DNA from: an uncultured bacterium
GTDB taxonomy: Bacteria > Pseudomonadota > Gammaproteobacteria > Burkholderiales > Burkholderiaceae_E
NCBI GenBank assembly: GCA_903907905.1
Contig: CAIVPX010000091.1
Coordinates: 1 to 33,337 of the forward strand
Length of the DNA stretch: 33,337 nt
Direction of reading: 5' to 3'
Every line of letters begins with the position of its first letter. Positions within the stretch are counted from its first letter, which is position 1. Under the pieces are notes generated by a model. It had not been told where the DNA came from. It made no database searches and saw only the letters and a program-made list of their open reading frames with translations. This document shows positions 16,964 through 24,789 of the stretch, piece by piece. Both the position numbers and the translations under genes were made by a program.

Positions 16964-19027
16964 TCAGAAGCTGCGCCGCAGATCAAGGAAGAAACTGCGT
17001 CCATCCGCGGGGTAGTAGGAACCGTAATAGCCCATGGGCGCGTAGCAGCGGTCGGTGAGGTTGGCAAGCTTCCCCCGCAGGGTCCAGTCCTCATGGCGCC
17101 AACTGGCCACCAGATCGAAGGTGGTGAAGGCCTCCAGCGGCGGATAGTCCTGATTCCGGGTGTCGCCTCCCGCATAGCGTTGCGCCACATGAACCGCGAG
17201 CAAGGAGACCTGTATCGCCGCCACAGGTTTGTAGCTCAGGCCGGCACTCGCCTTGTAGGCCGGCACCAGCGGTACCTTTCGGCCCGTGTCGGCCCCTTCG
17301 CGAAATCGGGCGTTGACCAGGCTGAGGCCGCCGCTCAACTGCCAGGCGCGGGCCAGATCGACGCGAAGGTTGCTGTCGAGCCCCTGGTGACGGGTCTTGG
17401 CCAGGTTCTCATTTTCGAAGGTCAGGCCGTTGTAGACGATCTCATCGGTCATGTCGAGACGGTAGGCCGTCACCTGGGCCGAGTAGCCCGCGCCGGTGAC
17501 CTGTGCGCCCACATCGAGGAACCCCCCCCGCTCCGGGCGGACGGGCTTGCTGACGAAGCCGCTCCAGGCCGTGAGATCGTCCAGGTTCGCAAACCGGAAG
17601 CTCGTGCCCGTACGCGTGAACACGCGCAGGCCTGGATCGACCCGCCAGCTCAGGCCCAGGTCACCGATCGTCCGCTGATGGCGATTGTCGAGACCCAGCC
17701 CCCTCGAGTCGGCGGCGGTCTGATCGATCCACTGCCGACGGGCGCCCGCCGACAGGGTGACGTCCTTGCCGAGGCGGGTCTGATTCTGAACATACACCGC
17801 CTCGCTCAACTGGTTGATCCGAACTGTCCGGCTGACCGGCCCGCCAAGGGTGTTGGAACTGTCCGAGTTCAGGTCGCCGTCGTAGCGGTCAAACCCGAAG
17901 GTGGTCTTGCTGGCGAGCTCGCCCAGCCCATGTCGCCACTGCAGTCGAGGGGTGAGCGACAGCGTCTCGGTGCGGCGTCGTCCATAGCCATCGACCGAGT
18001 AGTTCGACACCCAGGCATTGCTGCGAAGCTCGGCGTAGCCCAGTTCGGCCGCAAAGCTGAGACGATCACTGATCTGCAGGGTCAAACCCGGCCGGATATA
18101 GGCGCCCTGGCGCTCGACGAAACTGTCGCGCGTTTCCGCCTGTCTGGGGTTGGCAAGATACTGAGCCCGGGTGAGCGCGCCCGGCAGCCCCGCATCCAGC
18201 ATCGACCAGCCCATGCTGACGAAGGCCTCGCCGGCGTCGAGCCGCAGCCCCAGACGCGCCGCCATGTTGCTGCGCTCCTGACGATTATTGTCGCGCCAGC
18301 CGTCGGTGCTCTGACGATTGGCAGCAATCGAAAACGACGCGTCGCCCGATTTTCTTGAAAGCGACGCCGAGAGCTGGCGGCCTCTTGCGCTGCCCAAGCC
18401 GACCTGCCCGCTGCTGCTGTCGGTGCGATCGCGGTCGGTGATCAGGTTGATGACCCCACCCACCGCATTGTCACCGTAGAGGACGGCGCCACTGCCCGAC
18501 ATCACCTCGATGCGGTCGATGCTGTCGAGCGGCACCAGGCCCCAGTCAATGTTGCTCGAGTCAAGCGGATTGAGCCGCTGACCATCGAGCATCACCAGGG
18601 TTCGGTGCGGCCCCCCCTCCCCGAAGCCCCGCATATCCACCGCCGTGTCGGCGCCTACCGAACCGTAGAGCGATGACACCTGGACGCCCGCCACCAGGCG
18701 CAAGGCCTCGGGCAAGGTTCGCGCGCCCGAAGCGAGGATGTCGTCGCGCGTGATGACCAGCACATTGGCGGGCGTACTGAGCTCCGGGTCGCCGAAACGC
18801 GAAGCCGTCACCACCACCGGTTCGAGACGGCCGGCGGGCTGAGCCGCCAGCGGCGCGCTCGCACCCAGGGTGACCAGTCCCGCCAGCAGCCAGACGGGCG
18901 GCCGGGCTGGCGGAGGGCCGGACTCAGCGAGGGGCGGCCGCGAGCGGCCGGATACAAGAGAGGAAGGACTGAAACCGGTTGCACACGCGCGCGCAAACCG
19001 CCCTGCGACAGCAAGAAGATTGGACAT
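16964..19027 (-). CDS. btuB: TonB-dependent receptor for cobalamin (BtuB-like)
   Basis: A 687-residue outer-membrane receptor. It has an unusually long leader (about 60 residues, ending LGASAPLAAQ), then a TonB box region LEPVVVTASR. The plug domain has VLVITRDDI, VDMRGFGEGG and GSGAVLYGDNAVGGVINLIT (split motifs), and the barrel ends in a terminal Phe (FLDLRRSF), the usual outer-membrane targeting signal. The start is ATG 19027 with GGAG 8 nt upstream; a later start giving a shorter signal peptide is possible. The cobalamin riboswitch upstream makes a corrinoid the likely ligand. It would be energised by TonB-ExbBD. Confidence 0.9.
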   Translation of the reverse strand: MSNLLAVAGRFARACATGFSPSSLVSGRSRPPLAESGPPPARPPVWLLAGLVTLGASAPLAAQPAGRLEPVVVTASRFGDPELSTPANVLVITRDDILASGARTLPEALRLVAGVQVSSLYGSVGADTAVDMRGFGEGGPHRTLVMLDGQRLNPLDSSNIDWGLVPLDSIDRIEVMSGSGAVLYGDNAVGGVINLITDRDRTDSSSGQVGLGSARGRQLSASLSRKSGDASFSIAANRQSTDGWRDNNRQERSNMAARLGLRLDAGEAFVSMGWSMLDAGLPGALTRAQYLANPRQAETRDSFVERQGAYIRPGLTLQISDRLSFAAELGYAELRSNAWVSNYSVDGYGRRRTETLSLTPRLQWRHGLGELASKTTFGFDRYDGDLNSDSSNTLGGPVSRTVRINQLSEAVYVQNQTRLGKDVTLSAGARRQWIDQTAADSRGLGLDNRHQRTIGDLGLSWRVDPGLRVFTRTGTSFRFANLDDLTAWSGFVSKPVRPERGGFLDVGAQVTGAGYSAQVTAYRLDMTDEIVYNGLTFENENLAKTRHQGLDSNLRVDLARAWQLSGGLSLVNARFREGADTGRKVPLVPAYKASAGLSYKPVAAIQVSLLAVHVAQRYAGGDTRNQDYPPLEAFTTFDLVASWRHEDWTLRGKLANLTDRCYAPMGYYGSYYPADGRSFFLDLRRSF

Positions 19028-19070
19028 GACTCACTCCGAACGCCCCGCCCACCGCGAGGCGACATCCGAA

Positions 19071-19099
19071 AAATGAGCAGGCCCAAGGGCCCGCCCGCC
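19071..19099 (-). terminator. Intrinsic terminator of the B12 riboswitch (expression platform)
   Basis: On the minus strand GCGGGCCC and GGGCCTGC form an 8-bp stem with one G-U pair closed by a two-base UU turn (CUUG-like), followed by UCAUUUUUC. It lies right after the aptamer and before btuB, as expected for transcription-termination control by cobalamin. Confidence 0.75.
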
Positions 19100-19320
19100 G
19101 GCTTCGGCCGGTATCCGGGCTGGCAGCGGCGATGCTCACGCATCATCGACAGGCCGCCTTCCCAGGCCAGGACCTCGTGATCGGACGACGAGGCTTGGCC
19201 AAGTGGCGTGTGGCATGTCGGCGGTCCCTGGAGAGGACCACACCGTTGCTTACCGTTGCGGGGGCAGCACAGGTTGGCTCGCCTCAGAAGGCTCGCTCCC
19301 TGTTTCCCGTTTAACCGCCC
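19100..19320 (-). ncRNA. Cobalamin riboswitch (B12 aptamer)
   Basis: The 383-nt gap between the dsbD-like gene and btuB holds a B12 riboswitch read on the minus strand. In order it shows CTGCCCCCGCAACGGTAA (19250-19267), the highly conserved core; GCCACT of the B12 box (19202-19207); CCTGGGAAGGCGG (19154-19166); and AGCCCGGATACCGGCC (19106-19121), the usual 3' segment. A G/C-rich 5' part begins near 19320. In this class adenosyl- or other cobalamin binding represses the downstream gene. The terminator after it and the promoter before it complete the unit. Confidence 0.93.
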
Positions 19321-19355
19321 GCGAAGAACTCGCGAGCGGGCACCGAAGCAACTGG

Positions 19356-19384
19356 AGAATAGGCGCGCCGGGGGCTTGGCGCAA
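19356..19384 (-). promoter_or_regulatory. Promoter of the B12-riboswitch/btuB transcript
   Basis: TTGCGC (19379-19384) and TATTCT (19356-19361) on the minus strand are 17 nt apart, a good sigma-70 arrangement. The start would be near 19349, about 30 nt before the aptamer. A perfect 14-bp palindrome abuts the -35 on its upstream side. Confidence 0.6.
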
Positions 19385-19398
19385 GGGCGCGCGCGCCC
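19385..19398. repeat. Perfect GC palindrome next to the btuB promoter
   Basis: GGGCGCGCGCGCCC is its own reverse complement over all 14 bases. It lies between the dsbD-like stop codon and the -35 of the riboswitch promoter. It may act as a dsbD terminator stem (no U-run) or as a protein site, or may be chance in GC-rich DNA. Confidence 0.5.
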
Positions 19399-19410
19399 TG
19401 AGCGTTCCGA

Positions 19411-21846
19411 TCAGCGCTTGATCGAGGCGCCGGCCAAGGCGTCGATGACCATGGCGCTCGTGAGCAACTCTGGCAGAACCCGGGGCGACGCCCCCGAGCC
19501 CGTATACGCCAGGTAGAGCGGCACCCCGTTGCGACCAAAGCGTGCCAACTCCTGGCTGATGGCGGCATCGCGCTGCGTCCAGTCGGCCCTCAGCCGCAAC
19601 ACGCCTCGACGGGTCATTTCGCCCAGCACCGGCTCGCGGTCGAGCACCAGCTTCTTGTTGACCTGGCAGGTGACACACCAGGCCGCCGTGAAATCAACGA
19701 ACACCGACTGCCCACGCGCAGTCGCCTCCGCGACGCGCGCCGCTGACCAGGGCTCCCAGAGCGCCGGCGCATCCGGGTTTGCCTGAGCACCCGGCGGCGC
19801 TGAGGCCGGGGCTTGTGGCGCCGAGGCGGGCTCAGCCGACGACACGGCCAGCGCGATACCCGACAGCGCAAGCGCCAGCGCCGCCAGTCTGACGAGTTGA
19901 AGCTGCTTCGACATCCGCTGCTGCACGAAACGACCGTAAAGCCACGCGGCCAGCGCCAGCAGCACCGCCCCCATCGTGAGCGCGAGTACCGCATCGCCCC
20001 CCGCCTGCTGGCCCAGCACCCAGGCGAGCCACGCGGCGGTCGCATACATGGGGAAGGCGAAGAATTGCCTGAGGCTCTCCATCCAGCGTCCCGGCCTCGG
20101 CAGCCAGGCCAGCCAGCCCGGAAACCACCCAAGCAACAAGTAGGGCAGTGCCATGCCCAGCCCGAGCAGGGTGAAGACGGCGAGGGCTTCGGGGGCGCTA
20201 CTGGTGAGCGTAAAACCCAGTGCCGAAGCCATGAAGGGGGCGGTGCAGGGCGTGGCGACCACCACGGCCAGCGCGCCAGATCCCGCAGTGGCCAGTGCGC
20301 GCCCGAGGCCGCCCGACTCCAGGCCGCCGGCCCGATCCAGTCGGGCCAGCCGCGTCAGGCCCAGGCCGAATTCGAATACCCCCGACAGGTTCAGCCCGAT
20401 CGCGACAAAGAGCAGCGCCATCAACACCACAAATTCGGGCGACTGCAACTGAAAGCCCCAGCCTGCCGACACACCCGCCGCGCGCAAGCCCAGCAGCAGT
20501 GCGGCAAGCAGCCAGAACGTCCCCAACACTCCCGCAGCGAACGCGATGGCCGACAACCGGGCCCCCCGTGCGGAGACACGACTGGCTGCCGAGGCACCAC
20601 TCAACACGCTGCCGATGGCCGTGTCGGCGCCGTGCGCATGCCCGGCAAACGCCAGCACCTTCAGACCCACCACCGGAAACACGCAGGGCATCAGATTGAG
20701 GATGAGCCCGCCCAGGAACGCAAACAGCAGCGAGAGCCCGAGGCCGACCGAACCGGAGCCCGCTGCCGCGGCGCTCGACGAGGCGGGTGCGCGGCTCCCC
20801 GCTCCGAGACCGAGCGCGCCTGGCAGCCCCGAGGCCGGCCCCGACACCGAACCTGCTGCCAGGCCCAGACGCGACGCGCCGGGCTTGGGCAAATCGACCG
20901 GAAGCGCCTCCGAGCGCGCGAGTTCCCGCCCGCCCGGCGCAGGGGCTTGCGCCTCACGCGGCACCAACTCGAAGGCCCGCCCCGCGATGACCACCACGCC
21001 TTCGGCCAGCGCCGGCCCCGATGCAAGCTTGCCTGACCACTGCGCCCGTCCCTCGTCACTCAGCTCGATCTCGAGGCGTCGCGCCCAGGGGCCTGCCGGC
21101 TCGCCAGCAATCAGTCGCTGGACGGCCGCGTGCCGCACCCCGACTTCGCGATAGGGGAAAAACTCTGCCGACTCGACCCCGATTGCAGGCATCTCGCGCG
21201 CCGCCTCGACCCGCAGCGGCAAACCGATCGAAAGGCCCGCGGCCGATACGCTGACGGGCACGTCCAGCCGGGCGAGCGGCCGCTGCGCCCGCGCACGCTC
21301 GAAGAGGGACGCATGACGCGACGGCGCGAGCTCTCCGGCGGCGATCACCGGCAGTTGGAGAGACAGCGAGGCCTCGCCCGGGATGCAGACCTCCCGGCAC
21401 ATCAGCCAGCTTGCCGTGGCGTTGAGCGTCACGGTGGAGCCCGCTGCCGCCGCGGGAACCTCGAGGCTGAAGGGCAGGACCAGTTCGCCCTCATACGCGT
21501 AGCTGGCCAGCGAGGCGACCAGCAGTCGCTTGGGGAAGGGCCAGTCGATGGGCCCCGCCACAAATCCGGCGGGCAACTTGAGATCGACACGCGTCGGCAA
21601 GCCCGAGTCGCCCGGGTTGCGCCAATAGGTGTGCCAGTGCGGGTCATGCCGGATCCGCAGGCCCAGCACCGTCGCGCGCCCAGCGACTGCGCTGGCTTCG
21701 CGCGCCACCAGTTCGACCTCGACGGCGTCCACACGCACCGGCGCAGCCGATGCGGGACAGGCGAGCCCCGCACCGAGACCGACCGCCAGCGTCAGCCTGG
21801 TCAGCGCGGTCAACCAGTGACTCGAAAGGACGAAAAGAGCCTTCAT
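19411..21846 (-). CDS. DsbD/ScsB-type thiol:disulfide interchange protein
   Basis: An 811-residue protein that carries electrons from cytoplasmic thioredoxin to the periplasm. It has a signal peptide ending near ACPASA; an N-terminal periplasmic domain of the COG4233/ScsB type with WHTYWRNPGDSGLP and the Cys pair C150/C154 (LMCREVC); a polytopic membrane domain with the two redox Cys in LNLMPCVFPVVGLK and ATPCTAPFMAS; and a C-terminal thioredoxin-like domain with the active site AAWCVTC. This domain order matches the ScsB/long DsbD group rather than Escherichia DsbD. It may protect copper-sensitive or periplasmic thiol proteins. The start is ATG 21846. The B12 operon follows on the same strand with its own promoter. 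Confidence 0.87.
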   Translation of the reverse strand: MKALFVLSSHWLTALTRLTLAVGLGAGLACPASAAPVRVDAVEVELVAREASAVAGRATVLGLRIRHDPHWHTYWRNPGDSGLPTRVDLKLPAGFVAGPIDWPFPKRLLVASLASYAYEGELVLPFSLEVPAAAAGSTVTLNATASWLMCREVCIPGEASLSLQLPVIAAGELAPSRHASLFERARAQRPLARLDVPVSVSAAGLSIGLPLRVEAAREMPAIGVESAEFFPYREVGVRHAAVQRLIAGEPAGPWARRLEIELSDEGRAQWSGKLASGPALAEGVVVIAGRAFELVPREAQAPAPGGRELARSEALPVDLPKPGASRLGLAAGSVSGPASGLPGALGLGAGSRAPASSSAAAAGSGSVGLGLSLLFAFLGGLILNLMPCVFPVVGLKVLAFAGHAHGADTAIGSVLSGASAASRVSARGARLSAIAFAAGVLGTFWLLAALLLGLRAAGVSAGWGFQLQSPEFVVLMALLFVAIGLNLSGVFEFGLGLTRLARLDRAGGLESGGLGRALATAGSGALAVVVATPCTAPFMASALGFTLTSSAPEALAVFTLLGLGMALPYLLLGWFPGWLAWLPRPGRWMESLRQFFAFPMYATAAWLAWVLGQQAGGDAVLALTMGAVLLALAAWLYGRFVQQRMSKQLQLVRLAALALALSGIALAVSSAEPASAPQAPASAPPGAQANPDAPALWEPWSAARVAEATARGQSVFVDFTAAWCVTCQVNKKLVLDREPVLGEMTRRGVLRLRADWTQRDAAISQELARFGRNGVPLYLAYTGSGASPRVLPELLTSAMVIDALAGASIKR

Positions 21847-21937
21847 GGGAAGGCGATGCTACTCCAATCGCGGCGGCCAACGGACGACGTCGAGCGTCGT
21901 CGACGCGAGCACCGGCGGACCCTGCAGACGCCCCGAC

Positions 21938-21966
21938 TTGACCCTCCTCTCCCGTCTGCCTACCAT
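21938..21966 (+). promoter_or_regulatory. Promoter of the coiled-coil gene/zapA unit
   Basis: TTGACC (21938-21943) and TACCAT (21961-21966) are 17 nt apart. The -10 ends 6 nt before the ATG at 21973 and there is no Shine-Dalgarno sequence, so the mRNA is probably leaderless. The bases before and within the -10 (GTCTGCCTAC) are the same as at the hrcA promoter. Confidence 0.55.
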
Positions 21967-21972
21967 CCGCGG

Positions 21973-22182
21973 ATGGAAGAAGACGTTCAGACCCTCAGCG
22001 GGCATGTCGAGAAACTGCTCGCCAATATGCAGAGGCTGATTGACGAGAACAGCCGACTCAAGGCCGAACTCTCGAGCAGCCAATCCCGGAACAATGAGCT
22101 TCGGCAGCGAATGGCCGACGCGCGCTCGCGGGTCGAACTCGCGCTCGCCCGACTGCCGGCCGACGCCGGCGACCGCTCCTGA
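21973..22182 (+). CDS. Small coiled-coil protein upstream of zapA (TIGR02449/ZapB-like)
   Basis: A 69-residue, highly charged protein, MEEDVQTLSGHVEKLLANMQ and onward, with heptad-like Leu/Ile spacing through about residue 60 and no signal or membrane segment. Small coiled-coil proteins of this kind lie immediately before zapA in many beta- and gammaproteobacteria and resemble ZapB, which layers FtsZ at the division site. A division role is inferred from that position. zapA starts 31 nt downstream. It appears to lack a leader. Confidence 0.75.
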   Translation: MEEDVQTLSGHVEKLLANMQRLIDENSRLKAELSSSQSRNNELRQRMADARSRVELALARLPADAGDRS

Positions 22183-22213
22183 GACCGCCACGCAGCGAAC
22201 TGCCGAGCCCGAT

Positions 22214-22516
22214 ATGGAACAGATCGACATCAACATCATGGACCGCGAGTACCGCTTGTCGGTCACGCCCGAGGACAAGGAGCGGCTGGTCCAGGCGGCT
22301 GCCATGGTCGACGGCAAAATGCGCTCGATCCGCGAGGCGGGGCGCGTCTCGAGCCTCGATCGCATTGCCGTACTGGCCGCTCTGCAGTTCGCCCACCAGT
22401 TGCTGGGCGACGCGGAAAGTGCGGCCGCCACGCCCGCAGCCGAGGTCGGTCGCACATTGCGCAAGCTCAACGACACGCTCGAGCAGGAACTGAAGAAGCA
22501 GGAAAGCCTCTTCTGA
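22214..22516 (+). CDS. zapA: Cell division protein ZapA
   Basis: A 100-residue ZapA, which binds and bundles FtsZ filaments. The N-terminal beta part is MEQIDINIMDREYRLSVTPE, then ERLVQAAAMVDGKMRSIRE, then the motif RIAVLAALQFAHQLL. The C-terminal helix is rich in Leu and Glu and should form the family's coiled coil. The start is ATG 22214; the open frame upstream is not family-like. It is followed by 6S RNA, a conserved arrangement in proteobacteria. Confidence 0.93.
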   Translation: MEQIDINIMDREYRLSVTPEDKERLVQAAAMVDGKMRSIREAGRVSSLDRIAVLAALQFAHQLLGDAESAAATPAAEVGRTLRKLNDTLEQELKKQESLF

Positions 22517-22544
22517 GATCCGGCTCACGCGGCACCGGGCGCGC

Positions 22545-22550
22545 TACAAT
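22545..22550 (+). promoter_or_regulatory. -10 element of 6S RNA
   Basis: TACAAT ends 5-6 nt before the predicted 5' end of 6S RNA. No convincing -35 is seen at the right distance. Confidence 0.5.
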
Positions 22551-22555
22551 CGTTT

Positions 22556-22731
22556 TGCCCTGCCGTGCCTGCGAGCCTTACATTCCTTGAACCAATGTAT
22601 GAAACCAGGCCGCGGCGATTCGCGCACCGCTGTTGTGATCGTCCCTCGTCGGATGAACCTGATGCGGTGCCTGCTGCGGCCGACCTGAACTTCACGGTTC
22701 AGGATGCAGGTTCGTTGGCGTCGGCAGGGCA
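22556..22731 (+). ncRNA. ssrS: 6S RNA
   Basis: About 175 nt directly after zapA. The ends pair: GCCCTGCCG (22557-22565) with CGGCAGGGC (22722-22730), a perfect 9-bp closing stem. Inside are further 6S-like elements: CCTCGTCGG followed by GATGAACCTGATGC, then GAACTTCACGGTTC, a hairpin with an ACGG-type loop, then GCAGGTTCGTTGGCG near the 3' side. 6S RNA mimics an open promoter and sequesters the sigma-70 RNA polymerase in stationary phase. Position, size and end pairing agree; exact ends need mapping. Confidence 0.88.
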
Positions 22732-22753
22732 CCCCGACTCGATGTCCCGGCCC

Positions 22754-22790
22754 GCGCCCCATGTTTCAATCAACCGCTTAGCTGGGGCGC
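22754..22790 (+). other. Hairpin just before the flavoprotein start codon
   Basis: GCGCCCC (22754-22760) and GGGGCGC (22784-22790) form a perfect 7-bp stem with a 23-nt loop, ending 7 nt before the ATG at 22798. It covers the only G-rich, Shine-Dalgarno-like bases in front of the gene and may affect translation, or may mark the end of the 6S unit. Confidence 0.35.
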
Positions 22791-22797
22791 TGCCTGC

Positions 22798-24261
22798 ATG
22801 AACACCCGAACCGAATTGCGCCGCGACGTAGCCGTCGTGGGTTGTGGCATCGCCGGCCTTTCGGCAGCGGTCTCGGCCCTCGAGGGTGGGGCAAGCGTCG
22901 TGTGCCTCGAGCGATCCGGCATCGATGACTTCGGCGGCAACACCCGCTGGACCGACGCTTACTTTCGCATGAAAGACGAGCACACCGTCAGCGACGATTT
23001 TGAAGAAGCGCTGATCAGCAACGCCGGTCACAACCTCGATCCCAACATCATCCGGCACGTGGCCGACCCCTACGAATCTTGGCCCGGGTATGTCAAGGCC
23101 TTCGGCATGACCGACCCCGAACTGGTCAGCACGCTGTCGGCTCAAGCGGGGCCCACCGTCCAGTGGCTCAAGCGCTTCGGCATCCGTTTTGATGCGCTGC
23201 CCACCTATTTCATGACCGCCGCAGCGCCGCGCCTCATGCCTGTCGGCGGTGGCCTCGCCCTCATCGAAGCCCTGCGCGCTCAGGCGCTTTCGGCAGGCGG
23301 CGAGATTCTCTACGAAACCGCTGCGCGCAAGCTCGACCGAAACGAAGACGACGACTCGGGCGGCTGGATCCTGCAGGCCATCGGCCCGCAAGGAAGGGCG
23401 GTCAAGATTCTTGCCCGCAGCGTGATCCTCGCGTCGGGGGGCTTTCAGGGCAACCCCGAAATGCTTGGCCAGTACATCGGGCCGACGGCGCGCTACCTCA
23501 GACCCGTTGCGCGTGGAGGCTGGTACAACAAGGGCGAGGGCATCCGTATGGCGCTGGCTGCCGGGGCCGCGCCTGCGGGCGACTTCACCTCTTACCATGC
23601 CGAACCGGTCGACCCGCGGGCGCTTCGCCCCGAGGGCCTGGTCATGAATTTTCCCTATGGCATTCTGGTCAATCGGGTGGGTCACCGATTCATCGATGAA
23701 GCCCCTGGCCCGGTTGACCTGCATTACGACCCCATCGCCCGCTCGATCAAGGACCAGCCCGACGGGCTCGTCCATGTCATCTTCGACGCCAGCATCGACG
23801 ATGTGCCCAACTGGAAGCGATCCATCCGCACCGAGCAGGCGCCGCTGCAAGCCGACACGCTGGACGCGCTGGCGCGACTGTGCGACATCAACCCCGAGAG
23901 TCTGCGCAGAACCATTGACGAATACAACCGCTGCTGCACGACGGGTGGCCCATTTTCGCCCTTGACGGTCGACGGCCTGTCCACCCAAGGTCTGGCGCCA
24001 CCCAAGTCGAACTGGGCCCGACCCATCGAGCGAGCGCCCTTCTTTGCCTATCCCATCATCTCCACCGTGTGCTTCACCTATGGGGGGATCAAGACCGACA
24101 GCCAAGCCCGGGTGGTGGATACCGATGGTCGACCGATTCCGGGGCTGTACGCAGCGGGTGAAATGACCGGCCTCTATCATCAGGTGTATACGGGCGCGAC
24201 CTCGGTCATGAGGGGGGCCGTATTCGGACGTCTGGCGGGTCAGCATGCTGCGGCCGCCTGA
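22798..24261 (+). CDS. FAD-dependent oxidoreductase of the fumarate reductase flavoprotein family (TcuA-like)
   Basis: A 487-residue soluble flavoprotein. The N-terminal FAD-binding Rossmann motif is VVGCGIAGLSAAVSALEGGA (about 11-30), followed by GGNTRW. The capping and substrate domain follows, with LMPVGGGLALIEALRAQA and ILASGGFQGNPEML. The C-terminal FAD segment is GLYAAGEMTGLYHQVYTGAT and a final SVMRGAVFGRLAG. The layout resembles tricarballylate dehydrogenase TcuA and related enzymes, but substrate residues cannot be assigned by eye. No partner membrane subunit (TcuB type) is next to it. It sits behind 6S RNA, where ygfA is often found in other genomes. Confidence 0.75.
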   Translation: MNTRTELRRDVAVVGCGIAGLSAAVSALEGGASVVCLERSGIDDFGGNTRWTDAYFRMKDEHTVSDDFEEALISNAGHNLDPNIIRHVADPYESWPGYVKAFGMTDPELVSTLSAQAGPTVQWLKRFGIRFDALPTYFMTAAAPRLMPVGGGLALIEALRAQALSAGGEILYETAARKLDRNEDDDSGGWILQAIGPQGRAVKILARSVILASGGFQGNPEMLGQYIGPTARYLRPVARGGWYNKGEGIRMALAAGAAPAGDFTSYHAEPVDPRALRPEGLVMNFPYGILVNRVGHRFIDEAPGPVDLHYDPIARSIKDQPDGLVHVIFDASIDDVPNWKRSIRTEQAPLQADTLDALARLCDINPESLRRTIDEYNRCCTTGGPFSPLTVDGLSTQGLAPPKSNWARPIERAPFFAYPIISTVCFTYGGIKTDSQARVVDTDGRPIPGLYAAGEMTGLYHQVYTGATSVMRGAVFGRLAGQHAAAA

Positions 24262-24318
24262 GCCCGCGCCGTCCCCCCACCGTCCGGCGCAAGCTTCGGC
24301 CACTGCGCCTGTCGCCGC

Positions 24319-24789
24319 ATGAATTTCTGGTTGATGAAGTCCGAGCCCGACGAGTGCTCGATCGATGATGCGCTGGCAGCACCGAACCAGGCCGTGCCCT
24401 GGGTCGGTGTCCGAAACTATCAGGCCCGCAACTTCATGCGGGATGCCATGCGTGCGGGCGATGGGGTGCTGTTCTACCACTCCGGCTGTGCGCAACCCGG
24501 CATCGCCGGTTTAGCCGAAGTGGCCTCGGCCGCCTACCCCGATGCCACCCAGTTCGATGCGGCCTCGCCCTACTACGACGCCGCGAGCCGCCCCGAGGCG
24601 CCTCGCTGGCTGCACGTGGATGTGAGGGCCCTGCAACGAACGCGACTCGTGTCCCTCGCCGAGTTGCGCAGCCACCCCGAACTGGCCGACATGCTGGTGC
24701 TGCGCCGGGGCAATCGGCTGTCGATCACACCTGTGACCGACAGCGAGTGGCGGTTCGTCAAGGAGCTGCTTTCTCAGAAAGCCCCTTAG
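24319..24789 (+). CDS. EVE-domain protein
   Basis: A 156-residue single-domain EVE protein, starting [17 protein letters not shown], with [15 protein letters not shown] and [11 protein letters not shown], the classic motifs of the family (a PUA-like fold, related to human THYN1). EVE domains bind modified bases in DNA or RNA; here no restriction partner is adjacent, so a housekeeping RNA or DNA role is equally likely. Its last 32 nt overlap the 3' end of ispH on the other strand. The start is ATG 24319, with no obvious Shine-Dalgarno sequence. Confidence 0.9.
   Translation: MNFWLMKSEPDECSIDDALAAPNQAVPWVGVRNYQARNFMRDAMRAGDGVLFYHSGCAQPGIAGLAEVASAAYPDATQFDAASPYYDAASRPEAPRWLHVDVRALQRTRLVSLAELRSHPELADMLVLRRGNRLSITPVTDSEWRFVKELLSQKAP

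Noticed and set aside
16883-18358. A 491-codon plus-strand open frame opposite btuB
   Set aside because: The minus strand encodes a complete TonB-dependent receptor with plug, barrel and terminal Phe, and the plus-strand product has no recognisable motif.
22699-24495. A 598-codon open frame antisense to the flavoprotein gene
   Set aside because: It mirrors the sense gene in the third-position GC pattern typical of high-GC DNA, has no recognisable domain, and the sense frame has clear FAD motifs. Similar long shadows opposite recN, alpha-E, ATP-grasp, btuB, dsbD-like and methyltransferase genes were rejected for the same reason.
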